From Paracamarosporium sp. OC-R06-R3 (Eukaryota; Ascomycota; Dothideomycetes; Pleosporales; Didymosphaeriaceae), in NCBI GenBank assembly GCA_019828545.1, contig JACVRA010000443.1, forward strand, positions 1 through 36,951: a DNA stretch of 36,951 nt, written 5' to 3'. The position numbers and the translations under genes were made by a program. The notes under the pieces are model-generated. The model made no database searches and was not told the DNA's origin. It saw nothing but the letters and a program-made list of their open reading frames with translations. Each line of letters starts with the position of its first letter. The stretch's first letter is position 1. Shown here piece by piece: positions 1 to 9,719 of this stretch.

Positions 1-562
1 CCTCAGTTCAATCCCATACTTTTCCACTGCGTACTGTCCACTCTGCCTCACCGCGACAATTAATAATACCGATTAGGAAGCCTTTCTCATCCATATTATA
101 AATATACTAAGGATTAATCTAATACTAATTGATTTTCCCATGTAGGTAGGTAAAGTAGAGTTGATATTTATTACCTAAATTAGCTTAGTAGCAATTACTG
201 TCCATGCCAGTTGTCCATTATAAGATAAGCTAATTATCCTGTTAGTTGATAAAGCGGGTAACCCAGCTCTTTAAGACTAGCTCCTTTACTATTATAGAGG
301 CAAAACTCTAGATTATCTCTCGTATAGGTAGTAGGTGTTTCTCTGTAAGTCTTTTAATATATCTAACAAGCTCCTGCTCTTGTTATAAGTTAAGCTTCTG
401 CTAGTTAAAGTTCTTGATCTGCCTAGGACGCGTTAATCCTTGATGCCTTTAGGCTAACGCAGATTAATTAACACCGTATTTAGCAGTAATTTTTATATAC
501 GAGAAGTCTTTTCCTAGTTCTAGCAATTTAATATTATTAATTGCAGCTTAAATTGGATCCAT
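1..562 (-). pseudogene. pogo-family transposase, N-terminal half, nonsense-ridden
   Basis: Starting at ATG 562-560 the minus strand reads MDPI, a stop, then AAINNIKLLEL and later KYGVN, LTRPRQ and QEQELVRYIKRLTEKHLLPT. This is the helix-turn-helix and Tc5-type DNA-binding N-terminus usual in fungal pogo transposases. Near the window edge (about 71-100) it reaches NMDEKGFLIG, the motif that holds the first catalytic Asp of the DDE domain. In-frame TAA and TAG codons lie at positions where Gln, Trp or Arg is usual, consistent with C-to-T and G-to-A changes. The rest of the DDE domain lies outside the window. It cannot encode a working transposase. Confidence 0.75.
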
Positions 563-639
563 ATTAGTGGAGTTATTACATATTAAAGTTTAAAGTATTT
601 TATTGGCACCAGGGCTTTACGCAAATCCAGGCTTTACGT
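1..639 (-). mobile_element. Partial pogo-type DNA transposon, RIP-degraded, cut by window edge
   Basis: The minus strand carries the 5' part of a pogo/Fot1-like element. Its 5' end probably lies near 639, where the minus strand reads ACGTAAAGCC and a second imperfect copy of the same motif follows 15 bases inside (about 610-622). Two other elements in the window also begin with ACGTA or a close variant. The element runs off the left edge, so its other terminal repeat is not visible. The sequence is AT-rich and its reading frame is full of stops, as expected of RIP. The exact outer boundary is uncertain because no clean TA duplication is seen at 640-648. Confidence 0.7.
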
Positions 640-648
640 GCACGGATA

Positions 649-2782
649 CCATGTCCGTACACCAAACGCCCGGAGTTATTAAACGCCCGGCGCGCAATAT
701 TTATACTATATTTCAACGCGTAATAACTCAACACCATGCTAGGATTAAGTAATGCACTTACAGCAATAGATGTACTAAAGCCAGAAGAAAAACTTATATA
801 TACTTGTATTACAGATAATTATAGTATTTCTCATACAACGCTGTCACGTATACACTAAGGTATATAGGTCCCCCAATACGTCAACGTCTTCAACAACCGT
901 AAACTTAATAACTAGTAGGAAGCTAACCTAGTTAACTATATTAAAAAGCTTAATGCGCGTTATTTACTACCTACAAGGAGTATAGTGTAGAATTTCGTAT
1001 CTACAGTTGCATAGGGACGCATTTTTAAAAGCTGGGTTACGCGCTTCCTCTACTATTACAACGATTAGCTTACCTTTTAATAGACTATAGGCATAGACTC
1101 CAATCGTCACAATGCTAAATTAGGGCATAAGTACAGGCTGTACTTTGACTTGTTGCAGCAGAAAATTACAGAATATAACATTAAGGAGGAGAACATATAT
1201 AATATAGATGAAAAGGGCTTCGCAATTAGGGTGCTAGATAGGTTAAAACACATCTTCAGCAGGCGTTAATATAAGAAGAAGGAGGTTAGGCAGGCTTGTC
1301 AAGATAGCTTACGTGAGTGGGTAAGCCTCCTAGCCGCAATCTACATAGACAGTACTACTCTTCCCCCTAGCATTATTTTCGCGTTAAAAAACTCCACCAT
1401 CCAGAGCCACTGGGTGGCGGATATCAAGGCCGGAAAACATGCTATCTATGTGGCTTCTTTACCTTCTAAATGGACGAATAATGATATTAGACTAGCCTAG
1501 TTAGAGTAGGTATTTAACCATTATACTAAGCTAAAGGCGAGGTTAAAGTACCGCCTCTTAATTGTAGATGGCCATGGCAGTCATCTAACGTAGGAATTCC
1601 TTAAATACTATTACTAGAATCGGATTATACTAGCAGTATTACCCCCTTATAGTACCTAGACCCTACAGCTGTTAGATGTAGTCTGCTTTAAGCCTCTCTC
1701 TTCTAACTATAGTAGCAAACTTGACGACTATCTCTAGAAGTCTTAAGGCCTATCCCCACTATTAAAAGGTGACTTCTTTAACCTATTCTGGCCTACTTGG
1801 GTCAACACGTTTAGAGAAGAGCTCGTAAAGAAGTCCTTCTTAGCCACCGGCATATCTCTGGTAAACCCTAACGTCATACTTGATTGGTTCCGCCATACAA
1901 CCCCTGAGGACTTAGAATCAGATTCCTCTGCTTCTACAGCTTATTCTGTAGAAGATTGGCTTAAAGCTTGTAGTATACTACGTGCAGAGGTGAGGGACCC
2001 GCGTAGTGTAGGTGCACGGAAGCTGGGTTAAACTATCTACTACCTCTTAACCCAAATTGAGCTCCTTCATAGCGAGAATGATGGCTTGCGTAGGAAGCTA
2101 TACCAGAACAAGAAGCGCAAGAAGCAGGCTAGCAGGCAATTAGACCTGCAACAACATCAGGAGTATCACGGTGGAGCGATGATGTGGTCACCCAGAGCCT
2201 TCCGAGAGGCGCGCGCTCGCGCAGCTATTGAAGAACAAGAGAGGCAAGATGAGGAGCTAAAAAAGGCTGAGATAGCTGAACTGAGGCACGCCAATAAGCT
2301 ATATAAGGATAAGATGGCGCAGGAGAAGCGTGAGAAGCGGGTAAGAGAGAAGGTAGAGCGGGACTGGGCCAACGCAGAGAAGCACACAGCTATAGAGGAA
2401 CGCAAGGCTGAAAGAAAGCGTCAGAAAGAGAAGCGCAACGCTCAAAAAGGTCTACAATTACCTAAAAAAAGCAAGCGCAAGATCTCACAAGCTATAGCAC
2501 CTAGAAAGAAGCAGAAACGTAGTGCTGTAGCTGCTTATAGTCAACCTGTTGTTCATGAGCCTTCCCCAGCTCCTGAGCTCAAAGAGAGCAGCCGCGGCCA
2601 CAAAATTAAGCCAAAAAAGGTATGGCAGGCATCAAAATGATCGTATAAGCGTTTAGAATATATCACCAAGTTTTCTCTATATAACAGCTATTGTATATGG
2701 CTCAATAACCTCATTTTTGTGGTGGGCGTTAAGGGTCGGAGCGGGCATTCGGTGACTCCGGGCGTTCAGTGCACGGACACGG
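649..2782 (+). mobile_element. Full-length pogo/Fot1-like DNA transposon, 2134 bp, RIP-degraded
   Basis: The 42 bases at 649-690 match the reverse complement of 2741-2782 at 32 positions, and nine of the ten differences are transitions. These are the terminal inverted repeats. TA dinucleotides at 647-648 and 2783-2784 flank them, as expected for the Tc1-mariner superfamily. Inside is one transposase frame (736-2640). The left inverted repeat lies in a near-palindrome (GTGCACGGA / TCCGTACAC around TACCATG), which may be a trace of another end next to it. The right TA also serves the next element. Confidence 0.85.
736..2640 (+). pseudogene. pogo/Fot1-like DDE transposase with about 18 nonsense codons
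   Basis: One frame runs from ATG 736 to TGA 2640 (634 codons) with no frameshift; only in-frame TAA/TAG codons break it, about 18, all upstream of 2086. Visible landmarks are the first DDE Asp in NIDEKGF (codon 156 onward, base 1201), the second in VDGHGSH (base 1564), and a probable third in LLDVVCF. The C-terminal 184 codons (2086-2640) are free of stops and encode a Lys/Glu/Arg-rich coiled-coil-like tail, common in this transposase group. Stops instead of indels fit RIP. The stop-free 3' part is a segment of the transposase frame, not a separate gene. Confidence 0.85.
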
Positions 2783-2784
2783 TA

Positions 2785-4618
2785 CAGTACTTAGTAAGCA
2801 AGCGCGCCACCCTATAGACTTTTGCACCTCTAGAGCAATCTATCTTAACAATATAATAAGATAATAGAATACAGATGCTATACTAAATTAAGATAGATCT
2901 CTAGTATCCTTCTTATATATTTATAAGTTATGACTAGTCTTCCTATAGAGCCTACAGCGCGTAGAAGCCTACTAACTAGTACCTAATTACGTCTTACCTT
3001 AACGCGTTTCTCCCTTAAGCTACTGCTTAACCTCCTTTTAAGTAATAATTTCCTCTGCCTCTACCTTTGTTAAGGTGCCTTGCTGCTAAATTCGCTTCTT
3101 TTTATACTTTCTATGCGTTATAGTAGCCTTATTTGCTTTCTTAAGGCTCTTAATTTAATTGTGTATTAACGCTATCTTGTGTATTGCTATTGTAGAGCCT
3201 TTCTTAAGCTAATTAAGCCTCTTAATAATAGAAGTAGGTAATAAGCTCTAATGCCTTTATATCCTCTCGCGTATCAACGTTGATTAAGCCTCTAGCTTAT
3301 ACGCGTTGCTTGGTGTTTAAGCTTCCTAGAGTATAGTCTCTAGCGTAGGCGACGTTGGCGTATAAAGCTTTACATTAAGCTTTAATATTACCCTATTAGG
3401 ATTATACAGTACTAGGCCAGCGCCTTAAAAGCTTACGTAGATATTCTCCTTTATAATAGACTACTTATAGGCTATATAAAAGGCTAGTAGGAACTCTAGC
3501 TTAATAATGTAGTTAATATAATTACGAATTAGCCTCTTAATCTAGCAGCTATATGCACGCTTTAACGGCGAGAAGCAGCCCACATTAAGTGGCTACAGGA
3601 GGTGCGACGAATGTAGCGGTATACAAAGAGTATAAATATTATTCTCCTTATAGAGTACTTAAAATTTAAGTAAGTTGTAGCTCTTATAGCTATTAAGTAT
3701 AAGCAGCTAGTGTACGCCTACTCTACGCTCTACTGTATACTTAATAAAGTGCCTTAGCCACTCTACTCTAATCTTATTTATTGTCTAGCTATTATCGCTA
3801 ACTATAAAAGCCTAGTCGTATAGTATATTATTATCCTTATACCAGGCAGAGAGGTAGTACTGGCTAACAAAGATAATAAAAGGTAAGATTGCCCAGCTAG
3901 TAGCGTTAATTCTATAGATAGCTATAACCTACTTACGATCACCTGGCTGTACCGCTTTTAGCCTACCTCGTTGCTCTAAGCCTGTAACAATAAGCTAAGC
4001 TAATATCCTGCCCATTATAAAGCTAGTTTTGTTAAAGTTAAAGGTATCCTTATTATAGATTCCATAGGTAGCTTTTGTGTACACTATAAGGTTAAACTAG
4101 GCTTTAATTGTCTTAGGATCCTCACATAGAGCTCTCTATCAATTATACGGTTGATTAAAACGTATAGTAAGGCTATCTATCTATTTAATAAAGTTGCGTA
4201 GCTACTTCTTACCTACCTAGCTAGCGCCGCGCTTAGCAAGTAGTCTATTTGCTATATCTTAAACAGCACCTAGGGTAGGCGGAAATCTTTACGAATCTAG
4301 GTTAAGTATATACCTAGTAATCACCTCCTCTTCTAGCTTAGTAAGCTTCTTTAAGTTAGGCTTGCAATTACGTTGTGTAGTAATTCTAGTGCGTCGTTAA
4401 TTTATTGTTCATTAAGAGACCTTATACGTAGAAGCAGCACATCTCTTATTCTAAATTTAATTAAGATTAAGAGCGGAGATAGCTAGAATAATATCTGCTT
4501 TGTTGTAGGGCGATTAGGTAATAGGTGGTTAAGCCATTGTTGTTAATAGATAACGCGTCGCGAAAAGCTCATGGGGTGGCGCGCTCACTTGTCCGGCGCG
4601 CTCGCTTGCCAGGTACGT
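2785..4618 (-). mobile_element. Full-length pogo-like transposon (1834 bp), same family as the one at 36114, heavily RIP-mutated
   Basis: Read on the minus strand, the right end is TA-ACGTACCTGGCAAGCG and the left end (2783 onward, plus strand) is TA-CAGTACTTAGTAAGCA. After that both ends share AGCGCGCCACCC. Most differences are transitions. TA dinucleotides sit at 2783-2784 (shared with the previous element) and 4619-4620. The minus-strand 5' end holds two tandem 17-bp units (4576-4592 and 4593-4609), while the other end keeps only one (2794-2810). The interior is very AT-rich. Confidence 0.83.
2860..4537 (-). pseudogene. pogo-family transposase, heavily RIP-mutated, catalytic residues changed
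   Basis: From ATG 4537-4535 the minus strand can be aligned by eye, codon by codon, with the copy starting at 36195. Shared pieces include KPNLKKLTKLEEEV, LPFIIF and QYYLSAWY. Many Trp, Gln and Arg codons have become stops. At the first catalytic motif the plus-strand copy reads FNFDETGF but this copy reads FNFNKTSF. The catalytic Asp is therefore Asn and the next Glu is Lys, both by G-to-A change. The 3' limit is approximate because the C-terminus is too decayed to read. It is not functional. Confidence 0.8.
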
Positions 4619-4841
4619 TAGACGTTGCGCTCAGGAAGTTGCGAAATTCATACAACACGATGATCTTTTTTACTTTTTCAAAAATTATTTTAATACTTAA
4701 TAATATATTTGATTATACAGTTTCAACTATATATTCTAAGTACTATTTTAGCTATATCTTTTAACCCTCCAAGTGCCTAGCAACCACCTTACTCGATCTG
4801 TTTACCAATTCAATCAAAGTATTATCCGGCTAAATAGTGCC

Positions 4842-6464
4842 TTAGACACGACCACTTCCGTGACCACCACCTCCATGACCGCCACCTCCATGACTGCCGC
4901 CTCCATGGCCACCACCTCCATGGCCACCTTTTCCGGGTTCCCCACCTCCATGGCCACCTTTTCCGGGTCCCCCACCTTCATGGCCACCTTTTCCGGGTCC
5001 CCCACCTTCATGGCCACCTTTTCCGGGGCCAAATCCTGAGCCAGGACCTGCGGGGTGTTCGTAGTAGTCGTTGACGCCGGGGGGGTAGGGTTGAGGGATT
5101 GGTAGAGGTTCCTATCGGTTGAGATGTTAGTGTAGGAGCTATACTCGGCAAATGGAAAGAAAAAAAGCACCTAAAAAGAGATAGGGACGTACCGGAGTGC
5201 TGCTAGGAGTAGCGCTTAGAGTGCTACTGGAAAATACGAAAGCAGGGTCCCTCCACACCGAGATACGGTTTATGCCACCTCCTTCTTCTAATATTATAGC
5301 ACGCTTTGATAGGCCATTGGCATTGGCCAGGCTACCAGAAGTAGGAGTGTTGCACTCGCCAGGCGTCGCTGTCGCTGCGTGCGCTAACTCATTACCACAG
5401 CGGCAGTCCACACCATTATCGATACCAAAGAATAGGAATCCAGTACATAGTGCGCTACAACCATCCTGTGTAAGAGTAGGAAGATTAAGAAACGCTGCTC
5501 CTATAAGGAGGGGTATATCGTTGACAACGTCTATGAAGCATCCTTCGTATATACGATCAGAAACAACTCTTTCTAGTACCGTAGGAGTAGGGCTGGGAGT
5601 ACTGCTGATGGTGTTGCTGAAAGTGGTACTGCTGAGAGTGGTACTGCTGAAAGTGGTACTGGAGGAGCTGCTGGAGGAGCTGCTGGAAGATGTGAATGTA
5701 GGATTCTCCCACACTGAGATACGGTTTACGCCACCGCCTTCTTCCGGCGCAGCGCGTTTCAATAGACCGTTAGTGTTGGTTACACTACCAGAAGTAGGAG
5801 TGTTGCACTCGCCAGGCGTTGCTGTTGCTGCATGTGCAAACTCATTACCACAGCGGCAGTCCACACCGTTATCAATACCAAAATATAAGAAATCAGCACA
5901 TAGTGCGCTGCAACCATCCTGTGTAAGAGTAGGTTGATTAAGGAACGCCGCTCCTATAAGGAGGGCTACATTGTTGACGATATCTATAAAGCATCCTTCG
6001 TATACACGATTAGAAACAGTTCTGTCCAATACGGTAGGAGTAGGGCTGGGAGTAGAACTAGAAGTGCTGCTAAAAGTGCTGCTGAGAGTGCTGCTGGAAG
6101 TACTGCTGAGAGTGCTGCTGGAAGTGCTGCTGAGAGTGCTGCTGGAAGTACTGCTCAATGTGCTGCTGAGAACATCAGTTGGATCGTCGGCGGCATTATC
6201 AGTTGGATCATTGGCGGGATCAGTTGGATCGGTGGGTTCAGCGGGATCGGTGGGATCATTGGCGGGATCAGCGGAATCGGTGGGTTCAGCGGGATCGGTG
6301 GGATCAGTGGGATCAGTGGCGGGATCGGTAGGATCGTCTTGGAACAAATCTTGCGAATCCCTTCTTCCGATAAAGTTGATCTGAGTGTCTCTCGGAGTGA
6401 CACCTAGAGCGCTGCTGCCGAGAGTCACATCAAGCACCGTAGTATCTAATTTGCTCTTTGACAT
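4842..6464 (-). CDS. WSC-domain protein with two WSC modules and a Gly/His/Lys repeat tail
   Basis: Two exons, 6464-5193 and 5111-4842, are separated by an 81-nt intron (5112-5192) with donor GTACGT, branch CACTAAC and acceptor TAG. They join in phase 0 to give 513 residues. Order: N-terminal segment; Pro-Thr-Asp repeat (about 44-97); Ser/Thr-rich stretch (98-144); WSC module 1 (about 154-252); Ser/Thr linker; WSC module 2 (about 305-404); then exon 2 with PGKGGH and GGGGH repeats. WSC domains bind wall carbohydrate in fungal stress sensors and in secreted enzymes. No transmembrane helix is seen. There is also no signal peptide at this ATG, and an in-frame TAA lies just upstream, so a missing 5' exon is possible. 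Each WSC module has six Cys where eight are usual. The two modules repeat at DNA level about 454 bp apart. Confidence 0.82.
4861..5028 (-). repeat. Nested minisatellite (15-bp and 30-bp units) encoding the Gly/His repeat tail
   Basis: Four 15-bp units (4861-4920) are followed by three full 30-bp units and a partial fourth (4921-5028). On the minus strand, in frame with exon 2 of the WSC gene, the 30-bp unit encodes a PGKGGH-plus-Gly/Glu decapeptide and the 15-bp unit encodes GGGGH-like pentapeptides. Units are multiples of three, so copy-number change keeps the frame. Confidence 0.9.
6060..6345 (-). repeat. Low-complexity coding repeats (Ser/Thr-rich and Pro-Thr-Asp) in the WSC gene
   Basis: 6060-6165 is built from imperfect 15- and 30-bp units giving STLSST/SSST on the minus strand. 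6175-6345 is built from short ggatc-containing units giving PTDPTDPAEP-like repeats. Both lie inside exon 1 of the WSC gene. Such stretches are usually extended, O-glycosylated spacers in wall proteins. Confidence 0.8.
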
Positions 6465-9400
6465 AAGTTAGCGCATTGCTCGAGATAGAGGGTTATCTTA
6501 GGTCTTGTGAAATGTCCTATAGTTTCTGAAAGGTAGATGAAAAAAAATAAGAAAAGAAAGAAGTAAACTAATAGATTAACTCCGGACACCAGGTGGAAGC
6601 ACTGGGTCAGAAGCTAAATTGAAAATGCGGGCACGCGGGCTATAGAAGCAAGAGTGGAGGCGTGGGTAGAAAGCTGTAGGGGATGGAGAACAGAATCGCA
6701 AAACGTTTTGCTTGGGGTTGCGGCATCAGTTGATGCCGCTCAATGTCACTCCGAACGGTCTAGAAACTCCGTACGCCAGACTGTTCACAGACAATCCGAC
6801 CTGTCTTCTGTAATGCTCTGCTCCGATTGCAGAGACCTTTCGATCATGGATCTGAAGAAAGCAGAACTCACAGCTGGAAGCGCCTGGGGTCTGGCGAGGA
6901 CGTTGAGGCCATGGCAAAGAACAAGCACAAGCCAACGTTTCATAATGGGCAGAAAGCAAGTGAACGAGCGAAACAATTGCTTTTTCAAGGCAAAGACGGT
7001 CTCTGGTAAAGGTAAAAATAAGAAGAAGTGAAAGGTGAGGGGCCCTTTATATGAGTGTATGTACCGTATCAACGTCATGCCAGTTACAAAGGAGAGACAT
7101 GTTTCTGGATTCCTTAGCTGCGGGTGTGCTTCTCGAAAGTATGGGCTCAGCATTCTTTGCTGATTGACTAGTTCGTTCCTTGCTCTAGTCGACCAATTAT
7201 CCACCGGAATTCGCTCCCTTTCTTACGTCATGTTCAGCTTCAAACGCTTGTAAATAGCGAGATTAGGATATGAAAACCCAGCTGGTCTCATGATGTACTT
7301 ATGGAAGGCAAAGAAGTTGCCGAGTGACTATGGATGGGCACGTTGTAGCGGTATAATGGGTGTCTTCTCATAGTTGATTGGTGTGGTCCATCTTCCGAAT
7401 TATAAGATACAGGAATCTAGTGCGACCCGTGGGCTGCAAGGCTTCATATTGAATAGGAGGGTATGTCTACCATGGCCTGTGGGGCCAAACACTAGCAGGC
7501 ACTACACAGAGTCCTGAATGTCCGTCCGTATGAGCACATAGTCAGGCTATCGTGATTATTAAAGACTTGTTTACCGTACAAAGCTTATGTGGTGAGCTAT
7601 TGAACAGGGCGGAGAGCAAAACATTACAAGCATTAAAATCGCCTCGTCTGACCAGCTGAAGATCGGAGACGTAAGCATAGAGACGGCTAGCAGCAAGTGA
7701 AATCTCTACAGCAATTTACAGACAACTGATTCCATCGCATCAGCGACAGGGCAACGGTGCAGATCGCCACGTTTAGTGCAATCGTATATAAGACCCGCAC
7801 CTATTGCGTACAGGAGCACGACACCAGGGATTGCCCGTCGAAATTAGGATAAGACACGACAAAGAAATGAACGCTCTGCCAAGGATGCCCTAAGCTCACT
7901 TCAGTTTTTTGATCTGCATTCTCGATTCCTGAATCCTCATTTTTCGTTCAGTAAGCGGATTGTTAGTGAGATTCACTCGCGGAGCACATAGAACGTGCCC
8001 TCCAAGGCGTTGCCCTCACCTGGAACTAACATCGTTTTTAGAGACGACTTCGTGGTTACAGTTCCACCCATAAGTAAATCCCCCGATAGGTGCGGGAGCC
8101 GCGATAGTCTTAAGTACGCATTCGACGAAAAGCAGGCTGGGCACACAGGAGCGCCCGAGGATCGGGTGCGATGTTGATAACTGGCATAGCTTGGGGAGTA
8201 GCGCCATTGTTCAAATGAACAACGGGAGGCGGCAAGGGCTCACGGAGCGGCACATCTATCACGAGTGCCATTAGGGGATTCTGTGACGAGACGATGTCAT
8301 TGAATCCGGCCCGGAAGACGCACGCAAAATGGATTGACGACCTTTAACAGCGGGGAAGGCAAAAGGGAACCGTAATAAGATTCGCGACGATGTAGAAGCT
8401 TCGAAGCAGGCTAAAGAAATATGGGCAATCAAAAAGATCAAGCTAAGAATACAGATCAAGGAACTATAGCAAGGGGCGGACAACGCCACCAAGGAGAGGG
8501 TTAAACTAAGGTGACCATTAAACAGCTGAAACAAGTAGAGCATGGGACGAGAAAGGTCGAGATGGAAACGGCGATGTTACTTACTTCCATCCTAGGAACG
8601 TCTCCAGGACGTTCAGAACACGCCCTAGGAACGCGACCAACAGATGATGGCGTTAGACGGTAGTCAGATAGCAAATGTACTACAGAATGGCGTGCACGAG
8701 GGCGACTGAACCTGAATTCGGCCCTAGACGCAGGGCCAAAGCGGTCTATAGCTCATCCGCCTACAAAGCCATACGCTGCAAGGCTTACGTCATTCAGGTG
8801 ATGTAGCACTAAAGAGGGTGTATTCCTCGCCGGTGTCAACAAGGGCGCGACAGATGACTATGAGGGCATAATACAAGGGTGTGGCGAATCCCGAGCACTT
8901 GAAGCCGCGGCTAAGGCGCGAAAACGCCGTCGCGCGTTCAAGCATCCTCGCATTAGGCCGGTGCAGTCAACATAGGCCAGCCGGGCGATGTGGCATCAAG
9001 AAAGCCGCTGCACTTGACTAGTTGAAAGCGCAACTGAAGGGCAAAGCGACCGTTTCAGTCCGAAAGATGAATGTACAAATAAATAGCGAAACCTGACAGT
9101 TCGCTTCTGAACGAAAGACAAATAGGGCGCGAAATTGTGGGAAGATACGGAGGACCTTCGCCTATTATACGCTGCATTTGATCCGCCGGGGCGATGTCTG
9201 TATTTTATTAGCGATGAGGAGGTTGTTGGTGAGGGAACAGACCGACTGGAGTTGTGGGGCTGGGCTTGGATGGCGCTAACGCTAGAGTCACATTACGGTG
9301 CGCCCACACCGAGCGTGTATTGTTTCACTGGACAACAGAGGATCTGACGGGCATGTCATACAGGGGCAAGGGGTGGCGACGCTCAAGGATATTGACAGTC

Positions 9401-9719
9401 AGAGATATAACACAATCATTTACTGTTCACGTTGGTCCTAGTCTGCTAATAGTAATGGCGACTGCTTCTCAAATACTAAATTCAATTGTCGAACTATCGT
9501 GAGAACTTAGCACGACGATCCCCCTCCATTTTTCGAAATTGACGGCTCTGAATGCAAAATTAAGTAACGAGGGTGAATGGGCCCCCGTCTCGACTTCGTA
9601 TTGCGCAGCCCCTTGCATAGAATCAAGGACAAGGGGCTTGCCGTACGCGCCGCGGCCAAAGCACATATATGTGCTCATGACACTAGGGCAGCTGTCATTG
9701 ATTTCATTCAATTACGATA
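6465..9719. other. 3.2-kb stretch with no supported gene
   Basis: This contains the presumed promoter of the WSC gene (pyrimidine-rich on the minus strand just above 6464), then mixed-composition DNA. Short open frames occur (for example 6654-7031 plus, 6785-7204 minus, 8271-8543 minus, 9135-9347 plus), but none shows a domain, coding bias or splice structure I recognise. 6912-7009 (MAKNKHKPTFHNG) looks slightly protein-like and ends after about 33 codons. No tRNA or rRNA pattern was seen. Confidence 0.5.

Noticed and set aside
4814..5170. Minus-strand 118-codon frame starting MLFFFPFAEYS
   Set aside because: It reads the minisatellite in a frame giving EKVAMKVGD repeats; the Gly/His frame joins in phase to the WSC exon and is preferred.
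5197..5937. Long plus-strand frames across the WSC gene (5197-5937, 5934-6407, 5971-6384)
   Set aside because: They are antisense shadows of the repetitive minus-strand gene, which has WSC motifs and a clean splice structure.
6912..7031. MAKNKHKPTFHNG frame and an overlapping frame ending in KGKNKKK
   Set aside because: They are too short and in different frames, with no intron or homology that joins them.
8591..8632. Small hairpin (GAACGTC, 5-nt loop, GACGTTC) with a repeated CCTAGGAACG
   Set aside because: Isolated and short, with no neighbouring structure; it is within what chance allows in 3 kb.
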